In this document: positions 1 to 5,021 of the stretch, piece after piece | How positions within the stretch are numbered: position 1 is the stretch's first letter | Layout: each line of letters starts with the position of its first letter | Assembly (NCBI GenBank): GCA_938003885.1 | Contig: CALKWT010000219.1 | Location: 1-5,289, forward strand | Origin: an uncultured Balneolaceae bacterium | GTDB taxonomy: Bacteria > Bacteroidota > Rhodothermia > Balneolales > Balneolaceae | Length of the DNA: 5,289 bases | Direction: 5' to 3' | The notes under the pieces: generated by a model | The model's database searches: none | What the model was told of the DNA's origin: nothing | The model's input: only the letters and a program-made list of their open reading frames with translations | Translations under genes and position numbers: made by a program

Positions 1-43
1 GTTCAAGCGGTAGCAAGGAGAGGGTATACCGTTCATCAAGCAC
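1..43 (-). CDS. Possible 5' end of a next operon gene, cut by window edge
   Basis: An AGGAGG ribosome-binding sequence lies at 54-59 on the minus strand and overlaps the TAG stop of the DUF488 gene. Ten bases after it, a GTG at 41-43 opens a frame that stays open to the window edge and reads (M)LDERYTLSLLPLE. A competing start is ATG at 34-36 in another frame, reading MNGIPSPCYRLN, 17 bases after the AGGAGG. The strong ribosome-binding site is the main support. The fragment is too short to identify. If real, the leftward operon continues beyond this window. Confidence 0.35.
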   Translation of the reverse strand, partial: MLDERYTLSLLPLE

Positions 44-57
44 AACGACCCGGCCTC

Positions 58-435
58 CTACTCCTCTTTAGAATCGAGAAGATCTTTCAGCAGCCCGAGC
101 AAGACCACTGTGCTGTTGTGCTCCTCATCTTTTGATGCATAGACCAGGGTAACCTTCTCATGCTTACCGAGGATCTCAAGCAGTTCCTCCACCTCTTGTG
201 AACCGAAGAGCTCCCGGCGATACTTTTCCTGAAACTCTTCCCATTTATCGGGATCGTGCCCGAACCACTTTCTCAAGTCGTCGCCGGGTGCCACTCCCTT
301 CATCCAGAGATCCAGTGCGGCACGCTCTTTTGTGACGCCGCGAGGCCAGAGCCTTTCGGTCAGAATCCGAAATCCATCCTCTGAAGTGGCCTCCTCATAG
401 ACCCGTTTCATCTGAAGCTTAGTCGATTTTTTCAT
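58..435 (-). CDS. DUF488 family protein (YeaO-like)
   Basis: This encodes a 125-aa cytosolic protein of the DUF488 family, whose biochemical function is not established. Family hallmarks are visible: an N-terminal MKRVYEEA stretch, then DGFRILTERLWPRGV at residues 20-34, LRKWFGHDP around 54-62 with WEEF following, and a C-terminal VTLVYASKDEEHNSTVVL at about 95-112. The length is normal for the family. A longer frame begins at 465, but the ATG at 433-435 is preferred: it shares one base with the TGA of the upstream DUF3565 gene (TGATG), which suggests translational coupling, and the protein then starts just before the conserved region. A GGCGGA sequence 6-7 bases upstream could serve as a weak ribosome-binding site. 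It is the last complete gene of the leftward operon seen here. The family call is firm; the role in this locus is unknown. Confidence 0.88.
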   Translation of the reverse strand: MKKSTKLQMKRVYEEATSEDGFRILTERLWPRGVTKERAALDLWMKGVAPGDDLRKWFGHDPDKWEEFQEKYRRELFGSQEVEELLEILGKHEKVTLVYASKDEEHNSTVVLLGLLKDLLDSKEE

Positions 436-638
436 CAGAAGTCCGCCGGCTCGTTCCGGTCGCATTTTTTACAATCCAGTTCAAATCCCAGGTAGGAGTT
501 CCTTCCCTCCTCGGTGGTGACCCAGGGCCGTAGCTGCCACGGCGGATCGTGCCGAACGTGCTGAGTATGGCGGCACGCAAGCCGGGCGACCCAGTGGTTC
601 TCCTCATCTTTGTGATAACCGGTAATGGGCTGCTTCAC
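435..638 (-). CDS. DUF3565 family small putative metal-binding protein
   Basis: This is a 67-aa protein matching the DUF3565 family from end to end: the N-terminal QPITGYHKDEENHWVARLAC, the central HTQHVRHDPPWQLRPWVT and the C-terminal LDCKKCDR. Potential metal ligands are C22, H24, H27, H30, and the C56-x-x-C59 pair, a pattern that would suit a small zinc or iron site; this is inferred, as the family has no proven function I know of. The start is GTG at 636-638, whose last two bases lie in the TGA stop of the upstream small gene (GTGA overlap of 4 bases). No clear Shine-Dalgarno sequence precedes it, so coupling to the upstream gene is likely. It ends one base into the DUF488 start codon. 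Confidence 0.85.
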   Translation of the reverse strand: MKQPITGYHKDEENHWVARLACRHTQHVRHDPPWQLRPWVTTEEGRNSYLGFELDCKKCDRNEPADF

Positions 639-838
639 GGCTCAGTTTTATTCAGTTTTTCGATTACCTTTTTCAGGTCGATTCTTTCGATGGCACTCAC
701 GGCTGCTTCCATAGCCCCTTCCGTGCAGAGCCCTTGAATGGAAGCATCCATAAATCCGTCACGCGCTTCCCTGGCACAGATGTCACGGATCGTTTCTGCC
801 AGTTTGAGATCCAGGTTGTCACTGTTGCTGTTTTCCAT
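635..838 (-). CDS. Conserved small protein with GLCxEG motif, function unknown
   Basis: This is a 67-aa soluble protein without signal peptide or membrane segment. Its core, IRDICAREARDGFMDASIQG followed by LCTEGAMEAAVSAIERIDL, resembles small bacterial proteins with an A-x3-A-x(7-9)-GLCxEGRWExAxxAxRxLD pattern. I know these by sequence shape only, and database labels on them are not reliable. Two cysteines are present (C16 in DIC, C38 in GLC, counted from the ATG start). The ATG at 836-838 is chosen because the conserved region begins soon after it. A TTG at 863-865 would add nine residues, and an AGGAG at 868-872 lies only 2 bases upstream of it, which is too close for a normal start. The stop overlaps the DUF3565 GTG start by 4 bases. 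Coding status is well supported by this overlap and the motif; function is not. Confidence 0.7.
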   Translation of the reverse strand: MENSNSDNLDLKLAETIRDICAREARDGFMDASIQGLCTEGAMEAAVSAIERIDLKKVIEKLNKTEP

Positions 839-880
839 AAAACGGCTGTTTGATGTAGGTTTCAAAACTCCTGTTGATTC

Positions 881-1159
881 TTATAATGTCTTAAAATAAT
901 CTCGCAATTGCGAAAAGGTACCTTCACGGCATTCTGCCCGTGCGCCTGGCCTTCTTGTTGGATTGCACCCTATGTCCCGGTTCCTGAGGTTGGCCCTGAT
1001 TTCCGGATCGCACTCCATCAACCTTCCACAACTGAAATCCTTCACTTTCGGGTCTTCTCCACCCTGTTCCGGCTGCTCGCCTCTGTCCAGATCACCATCC
1101 CTCCTGCCGGTACCGTTCCCATCGCCCAGCTCCAGCGGCTCGCCTTCATGCCGGGTCAC
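881..1159 (-). CDS. Unrecognised 92-codon ORF coupled to the globin gene
   Basis: I do not recognise this product. The frame starts with GTG at 1157-1159, sharing GTGA with the stop of the globin gene, and ends 15-42 bases before the next gene, so its position fits the operon. The N-terminal 38 residues are low-complexity, rich in G, D, E and R. The last 54 residues hold four cysteines (CGRLMEC, then IGC and AEC). Thirteen residues are arginine and 8 of those use AGG or AGA, against 1 of 12 in the adjacent globin, so the codon use is unlike its neighbour's. A shorter 54-aa version could start at the GTG at 1043-1045, preceded by GGAG about 11 bases upstream. It may be a real orphan, a degraded gene, or an open frame without coding function. 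If it is not a gene, positions 866-1155 hold nothing else that I can identify. Confidence 0.4.
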   Translation of the reverse strand: MTRHEGEPLELGDGNGTGRRDGDLDRGEQPEQGGEDPKVKDFSCGRLMECDPEIRANLRNRDIGCNPTRRPGARAECREGTFSQLRDYFKTL

Positions 1160-1572
1160 TCTCGATCGACCGGCTCCCGAGGCTGATCATACTTCCCCGC
1201 CATTTCCAACCGCAGAGAGAAGGATTGGGCAATTTTCGTCGAGATCTCTTTTGCAAACCGGGCACGTTCCCCTTCGAAAAGCTCATCCACGGTCGAATGA
1301 AAGAGTTTCAGCCAGATTGAAAAGTCCTCCCGCTGGATGGGCAACGGCAGATGTTGCCTGAAGGGCCGCCCCTTATAGCGGCCGGTCTGGAAGAGAAGAT
1401 TTGACCAGAAATCAACCATATTGGGCAGATGGTGGTTCCAGTCGACATCCGCCACCTCGCCAAAAATAGAGTTGAGCCGCTCGTTCTTCTGTACATAACC
1501 GTAAAAGGTATGCACCAGGCGGGTCACATCCTGCTCATTTCGTATATCAGTTTTTTTAGATTCTTTACTCAT
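1156..1572 (-). CDS. Group III truncated haemoglobin
   Basis: This is a 138-aa single-domain globin of the truncated, group III type, expected to bind haem in the cytosol. Globins of this kind bind O2 and NO and are linked to NO detoxification, as with Ctb of Campylobacter. By alignment from memory to Ctb, the key residues are present: B10 tyrosine Y24 (HTFYGYV), E7 histidine H48 (DWNHHLPNMVDFW), proximal F8 histidine H74 (PFRQHLPLP) and G8 tryptophan W87 (FSIWLKLF). The TGRYKGRP turn before the proximal histidine is typical. The frame extends upstream to 1722, but that would overlap the membrane-protein gene by 71 bases with a non-globin leader. The ATG at 1570-1572 fits the family N-terminus and has GAGAG about 9 bases upstream. 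The tail after residue 125 (KYDQPREPVDRE) is a short extension. It lies 79 bases downstream of the NnrS-like gene. Confidence 0.92.
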   Translation of the reverse strand: MSKESKKTDIRNEQDVTRLVHTFYGYVQKNERLNSIFGEVADVDWNHHLPNMVDFWSNLLFQTGRYKGRPFRQHLPLPIQREDFSIWLKLFHSTVDELFEGERARFAKEISTKIAQSFSLRLEMAGKYDQPREPVDRE

Positions 1573-1651
1573 ATTCAAATTCTCTCGCCGTTCAGTTCCT
1601 TCCATAAATACTACATTCTTTAAATGAGGCCGGCCCGGTTGCCCCACCCCT

Positions 1652-2734
1652 CTACTCATCCGACCGCACAAGCTGCACAATGATCCCTCCCAGAAAAAGG
1701 AGAATCGCAGCTGTATTTCCATAACTGCCGATCAGCCGCAGCAGGTGCACCCCCAGCAGATCGCCCAGGACCCTCACGAACAGAAACAGATGCAGCAAAA
1801 TCAAGGGAAGATAGAAATAGTTGCTGTAGGGAACCATTTTTCCTGTCAGGGAGGGGATGATAACGGCCGCGTGTGCAAAAATCATACTGAATACAAACCC
1901 CACAAAGAAGATGTGCAGAATCGCATCATAGAGGGGGCCCGCGATCGGCAGCCCGTACACCAGGCCAAGCCCTCCCCCGATCACAATCCAGCCGTACCCG
2001 GTCAGCAGGCTCCATGCACTATACCGGGTCCACTGAACGGAACGGATGGTGCGGCGGGCCACATCATAGCGGATCAGCCAGGCCGCAATGGCGATCAACA
2101 GGACCGATCCGGCCGCCCAGAAACCCTCTCTCGAGAGATGGAGCCCCGCCAGCGTTAAAATCCAGAGCAGAATCATCAGGCTGAACCCATTCACCGCCGT
2201 TTGAGGAGGACGGGTGATGCGATTCAGTTCCAGACGCTCTCCGAATATGGTCAGCAGCGGAAAAGCGACCCACCAACCGATCAGATCATAGACCGGAGTA
2301 TAGAGCACAAAGAGTGTATTTCCAACCAGCAGGCAGGCTGAACCGGCGGCCATGATCAGATGATGACTCACCATTTGCAGTTTGCAGAGGTAGAGCATAA
2401 TCAAAAAGAGTGTTACAGATCCGATCATCAGCAGATAACTGCTCAGCGCAAAATGCCCCGTCACCATCAGCAGAATCGAAGCGGCAAAAGATGCAGGTGC
2501 CAGATAGGTCCAAAATTTTTCAAGCGCAGCCCCCCTCTCCAGTGCGATCAGCGTTCCCAAAAAGCCGTTCACCATAAGGGGCCCGTGGGCAATCCCACGA
2601 ATCTCCAGGGTTTGCGGTAACAGGAGCCCGAGACGGATCAGCCCTGCGTAGATTCCCGACAAGAGGGCCATACCGGCAATCGCCAGAAGCAGTCCAAAAA
2701 GAGTATTTAGTAATCTGGTTTTAAATCTGCTCAT
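1652..2734 (-). CDS. NnrS-like 12-helix membrane protein
   Basis: This encodes a 360-aa inner-membrane protein with about 12 hydrophobic segments (roughly residues 8-35, 50-66, 76-95, 98-119, 123-145, 149-166, 182-200, 205-221, 240-262, 269-296, 305-327 and 334-356). It resembles the NnrS family, haem- and copper-containing membrane proteins linked to resistance to NO-related stress. Visible family-like features are HGPLMVNGFLGTLIALERG at 50-68, LTIFGERLELNR at 161-172 and the segment around ILHIFFVGFVFSMIFAHA at 272-289. Candidate metal or haem ligands in or near the membrane are H50, H124, H125, H274 and H288. The ATG at 2732-2734 lies 7 bases after the stop of the DUF59 gene, so the two are surely co-transcribed. 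The assignment is to the NnrS-like superfamily and not necessarily to NnrS itself; the globin next door supports it. Confidence 0.8.
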   Translation of the reverse strand: MSRFKTRLLNTLFGLLLAIAGMALLSGIYAGLIRLGLLLPQTLEIRGIAHGPLMVNGFLGTLIALERGAALEKFWTYLAPASFAASILLMVTGHFALSSYLLMIGSVTLFLIMLYLCKLQMVSHHLIMAAGSACLLVGNTLFVLYTPVYDLIGWWVAFPLLTIFGERLELNRITRPPQTAVNGFSLMILLWILTLAGLHLSREGFWAAGSVLLIAIAAWLIRYDVARRTIRSVQWTRYSAWSLLTGYGWIVIGGGLGLVYGLPIAGPLYDAILHIFFVGFVFSMIFAHAAVIIPSLTGKMVPYSNYFYLPLILLHLFLFVRVLGDLLGVHLLRLIGSYGNTAAILLFLGGIIVQLVRSDE

Positions 2735-2741
2735 CAGCCGG

Positions 2742-3071
2742 TCAACCCCTGGGTGGAGGCGGAACCGAGAAGAACTCCACTCCCTCCCTGATCATGCCGA
2801 CGTTCCACTCCGGCTTCATTACCATGGAGACCTCGGCCTTCCCGATGCCCTCCGTTTCATTCACAGCCTTCTCTACCTGCTGCTGCAGGTAGCGGCGCAT
2901 CGGGCATCCAGGGGTGGTTGTCGTAAATTCAAGTGAGAGCTGGTCCCGATCCAGATCTATTTTGTAGACCAGCCCCAGATCCACGATATTTACACCCAGT
3001 TCAGGGTCGATCACGTTTCTGAGTTTTTCAACAAGCGCGGTGCGGATTGCAATCTGGGATTCATTCATCAT
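2742..3071 (-). CDS. DUF59/PaaD-like Fe-S assembly factor
   Basis: This is a 109-aa cytosolic protein of the DUF59 (MIP18/PaaD/SufT) family, small factors that help deliver or mature Fe-S clusters. The family core is clear: DPELGVNIVDLGLVY at 22-36 and the TTTTPGCP signature at 50-57 with the conserved cysteine C56. The tail (EGVEFFSVPPPPRG) is proline-rich and not part of the core. The start is ATG at 3069-3071, which overlaps the ferredoxin stop as ATGA; a second ATG follows directly at 3066-3068. A TTG at 3093-3095 would extend the protein further into the ferredoxin gene and is not favoured. Its coupling to a ferredoxin upstream and a metal-containing membrane protein downstream suggests a cluster-assembly role within this operon (inference). 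Confidence 0.9.
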   Translation of the reverse strand: MMNESQIAIRTALVEKLRNVIDPELGVNIVDLGLVYKIDLDRDQLSLEFTTTTPGCPMRRYLQQQVEKAVNETEGIGKAEVSMVMKPEWNVGMIREGVEFFSVPPPPRG

Positions 3072-3424
3072 GTCGCCATTTTTGATGCGTCCCAACGTTC
3101 GGTCAAATGCTCTCGCTTGTTCTCAACATCTGCCCATTTGTCTGCATCGGGAAGCGGGTCTAATGTTTCATTGATCACTTTCTCTTCCCAGGCTTCGGCC
3201 AGCTGTTCATTCAGCTCAATATACTCTTCCCATTTCTCCGGAACTTCATCATCCGGATAGATGGCATCTACAGGACATTCAGAAACACAGGCATCACAAT
3301 CGATACAATCGAAGGGATCGATGACCAGGAAGTTCGGGCCTTCCCGGAAAGCGTCTACAGGACAGACAGCGGCGCAGTGCGTGTATTTACACTTGATACA
3401 GGGATCAGTTACTACATATGCCAT
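3068..3424 (-). CDS. fdxA: 7Fe ferredoxin (FdxA type, [3Fe-4S][4Fe-4S])
   Basis: This is a 118-aa soluble electron carrier closely resembling Azotobacter ferredoxin I. The nine-residue MAYVVTDPC start, CIKCKYTHC-x3-CPVDAF at 9-26, EGPNFLVID at 28-36 and CIDCDAC-x3-CP at 40-51 match the family. By analogy, C9, C17 and C50 bind the 3Fe-4S cluster, and C21, C40, C43 and C46 the 4Fe-4S cluster; C12 is the extra cysteine of the first motif. The free cysteine of ferredoxin I at the VDCF position is alanine here (A25). The acidic C-terminal half (PEKWEEYIELNEQLAEAW, LPDADKWADV) is typical, and the length is near normal. It is the first gene of the leftward operon and faces the RIC-like gene across a 159-base gap. 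It shares 4 bases with the DUF59 gene. Confidence 0.93.
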   Translation of the reverse strand: MAYVVTDPCIKCKYTHCAAVCPVDAFREGPNFLVIDPFDCIDCDACVSECPVDAIYPDDEVPEKWEEYIELNEQLAEAWEEKVINETLDPLPDADKWADVENKREHLTERWDASKMAT

Positions 3425-3463
3425 GGAATTCTCATTAGAGGTGAAATGTTACCATTACGACGA

Positions 3464-3492
3464 AAGATATTGAGTTCATAAATTGCAAACAA
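3464..3492 (-). promoter_or_regulatory. fdxA: Possible promoter of the ferredoxin-led operon
   Basis: On the minus strand TTGTTT (3487-3492) is followed after 17 bases by TATCTT (3464-3469), about 40 bases before the fdxA start codon. The same -10 element reads TATCTTTC, close to the Bacteroidota-type TAnnTTTG. Spacing is good but both hexamers are imperfect, so the call rests largely on position. Confidence 0.35.
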
Positions 3493-3495
3493 TAT

Positions 3496-3501
3496 TATAA
3501 T
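3496..3501 (+). promoter_or_regulatory. Possible -10 element for the RIC-like gene
   Basis: A perfect TATAAT lies 82 bases before the RIC-like start codon. It is part of the palindrome ATTATAAT (3494-3501), so TATAAT is present on both strands. The best upstream partner, TTGAGT at 3470-3475, has 20-base spacing, which is longer than normal. AT-rich sequence produces such matches easily, so confidence is low. Confidence 0.25.
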
Positions 3502-3583
3502 CGGTATTAACCGTTTTTATTGTTTTCTTCACATTACTCATTTATATTGCAGATGAAGGAACCGTTTAATCTTAATTTCAGCT

Positions 3584-4321
3584 ATGAAGACGAAACAGAA
3601 AGATGTATTAACTGCCGACACCACGTTGGGCCAGATCTTCAACAGAAACAGTTACGCACAGGAGTTGTTAAGATCGATCGGATTTAAACCGGACGGACAG
3701 ACAGAGAAGACCCTTCGGCAGATCTGCTCAGAACGTCAGTGGAGTGAAAATGAAGTTTTGGAATGGATCGGCCACCATGAAGAGAAAGAGACCACCCCTT
3801 CCCCCACTTTTGTGGAAAATCTTTTCAATAACGACGTGAGTGTCTCAGAGGTGTGCCACTACCTCAAAAAAGTGACGATTCCAGAGATTGAAACCCTTCT
3901 TGCAAAGGTCAAAAAAGAGTACGCACGGGTGCTGAAAATTCACGGCATCCAGTACCCCTGGTTAAAGGAAGCGGCGCCCTATGTAGATCAGCTCACTGAC
4001 AAGCTGCAATATTTGATCTATTTCGAAAAGATGACCTTCTACCCTCTGGTAGATGAGTACTCCCATCAGAAAGAGAAAATCCTGGACAGAGATGTCCAGA
4101 ACCTGAAACGATCGGTGCAGATTGTTCGCGACGATCATCAGACTATTCAGAAATCCATCCACCACATCAACCGCCTCAGCAATGGCCTGAACTATCCGGA
4201 GAGTGCGTGCAGTACATTTAGAATTGCAACCAACCAGCTTCGGATGCTAATTGATTTGGTGGGCCGACATTTTGATATTGAAGATAAACACCTGCTCCCC
4301 ACCCTCGAATCCAAACTATAA
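3584..4321 (+). CDS. Divergent RIC/YtfE/ScdA-like hemerythrin protein
   Basis: This is a 245-aa cytosolic protein with the two-part layout of RIC (YtfE/ScdA) proteins, di-iron proteins linked to repair of NO- or oxidant-damaged Fe-S clusters. Residues about 13-65 form a DUF542-like domain (LGQIFNRNSYAQELLRSIGF then KTLRQIC), but the usual Cys-Cys pair is absent and reads KPDG at 35-38. Residues about 85-243 form the hemerythrin-like domain. Aligned by eye to E. coli YtfE, H92, H120, E148, H185, H229 and E233 occupy ligand positions, while the third histidine appears to be L144. The stretch from P100 to H120 is about seven residues longer than in YtfE. YPESACSTF and RHFDIEDKHLLP are clear family matches. 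ATG at 3584-3586 is the first in-frame start and has no clear Shine-Dalgarno sequence. The altered residues mean normal RIC activity should not be assumed. Confidence 0.8.
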   Translation: MKTKQKDVLTADTTLGQIFNRNSYAQELLRSIGFKPDGQTEKTLRQICSERQWSENEVLEWIGHHEEKETTPSPTFVENLFNNDVSVSEVCHYLKKVTIPEIETLLAKVKKEYARVLKIHGIQYPWLKEAAPYVDQLTDKLQYLIYFEKMTFYPLVDEYSHQKEKILDRDVQNLKRSVQIVRDDHQTIQKSIHHINRLSNGLNYPESACSTFRIATNQLRMLIDLVGRHFDIEDKHLLPTLESKL

Positions 4322-4373
4322 CCACGGAGCACGTGACTGCCATCATTTTGAAACCAAACTCTAAACATTGAGC
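4322..4373 (+). other. Short spacer between RIC-like and regulator genes
   Basis: The 52 bases hold no terminator-like hairpin. The palindrome CACGTG at 4330-4335 is the only symmetric element and is short enough to be chance. The absence of a terminator favours co-transcription of the two genes. Confidence 0.4.
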
Positions 4374-5018
4374 ATGACACCCTCGGGAACCAAGAAAGAG
4401 ATACTGGACCTTTTGAAGCGCAGCGGGATTTTATCGGTCGATCAGGTAACTGACTCCGTCGGCCTTGCAAAAACGACGCTGCGTGAACATTTTCTACAGC
4501 TGGAGCGCGATGAGTATATCAAAAGAACCTACGAGAGATCCGGGCCGGGCCGTCCCTCACTGATGTACTCTTTGACCAGCAAGGGCCATCGGATCTATCC
4601 CACCCGGGAGCCGTTTCTGCTTAAAAGTTTTATCTCCTTTCTCAAAAAGAGGGGGGAAGAATCCACAATTGAGGAGTTTTTCCACACGTTTTGGGAAGAC
4701 CGGCACTCAAAAGCGGAGCGAAAAATAGGGGAAGTGGAAGATGACAAGGAGGAGCAGCTGCAGAGGCTGGCAGATCTCCTCTCAGAGGAGGGCTTTATGC
4801 CGGAAATTGAGTATTCGGAGGAGTCCGGTACCGTGGTCGTAAAAGAGTGCAACTGTCCGTTCCACGAAGTGGTCAAAGAGACCCGTCTCCCTTGCGAGCT
4901 GGAAGCGAAATTCTATGAGAAGTTATTCAAAGGGAATGTGGAGCGGATCTCCTACATCCCGGAAGGAGATTACTCCTGTACCTACTGTATCACTCAACCA
5001 GAACAACAGACCCCATAA
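4374..5018 (+). CDS. SufR-like winged-helix regulator with cysteine cluster
   Basis: This is a 214-aa DNA-binding protein of the COG2345/SufR-like type. Residues 6-75 form a winged helix: KKEILDLLKRSG, then SVDQVTDSVGLAKTTLREHF as the helix-turn-helix, and the wing RSGPGRPSLMYSLTSKG. The middle is charged and helical. The C-terminal part has the Fe-S-ligand pattern of SufR relatives: NCP with C161, C174 after 12 residues (LPCELE), and C202 after a further 27 (SCTYC), with C159 and C205 as extra cysteines. SufR proteins bind an Fe-S cluster and control Fe-S assembly genes. The ATG at 4374-4376 is chosen; a TTG two codons upstream is also in frame. It follows the RIC-like gene by 52 bases, so it may regulate the divergent promoter (inference). 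The exact cluster ligands are not certain. Confidence 0.85.
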   Translation: MTPSGTKKEILDLLKRSGILSVDQVTDSVGLAKTTLREHFLQLERDEYIKRTYERSGPGRPSLMYSLTSKGHRIYPTREPFLLKSFISFLKKRGEESTIEEFFHTFWEDRHSKAERKIGEVEDDKEEQLQRLADLLSEEGFMPEIEYSEESGTVVVKECNCPFHEVVKETRLPCELEAKFYEKLFKGNVERISYIPEGDYSCTYCITQPEQQTP

Positions 5019-5021
5019 AAC

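Larger units (their letters stand above)
3425..3583. promoter_or_regulatory. AT-rich divergent regulatory region
   Basis: This 159-base gap separates the leftward fdxA operon from the rightward RIC-like gene and must hold both promoters. It contains three short inverted repeats with 4-base arms and 4-base spacers: AATG-N4-CATT (3445-3456), ATTG-N4-CAAT (3482-3493) and CGGT-N4-ACCG (3502-3513). The octamer AACCGTTT occurs twice in the same orientation (3509-3516 and 3560-3567), 51 bases apart. Such symmetry suits a dimeric regulator, but no element matches a full known FNR, NsrR or SufR site. There is no strong Shine-Dalgarno sequence before either start codon. Confidence 0.5.

Noticed and set aside
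963..1361. 132-codon plus-strand open frame
   Set aside because: It runs antisense to the globin gene, whose haem-binding residues are clearly conserved; its product is S/P/R-rich with no recognisable motif.
1573..1722. N-terminal extension of the globin
   Set aside because: It would overlap the NnrS-like gene by 71 bases and has no globin features; the internal ATG at 1570-1572 fits the family start.
1745..2158. 137-codon plus-strand open frame
   Set aside because: It lies antisense within the NnrS-like gene; the Q/P/D/H-rich product is what the reverse strand of hydrophobic codons gives.
3470..3493. FNR/DNR-type box in the divergent promoter
   Set aside because: The TTGAG and ATTG-N4-CAAT elements do not give the TTGAT-N4-ATCAA arrangement; the match is only to half-site cores.
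3553..3684. Short frame MKEPFNLNFSYEDE... starting 31 bases before the RIC-like ATG
   Set aside because: It runs about 43 codons in a different frame, mostly inside the RIC-like gene, without homology I recognise. A leader peptide cannot be excluded but nothing supports it.
4192..4470. 92-codon minus-strand frame spanning the RIC-like and regulator genes
   Set aside because: It is antisense to two well-supported genes and its product has no recognisable features.
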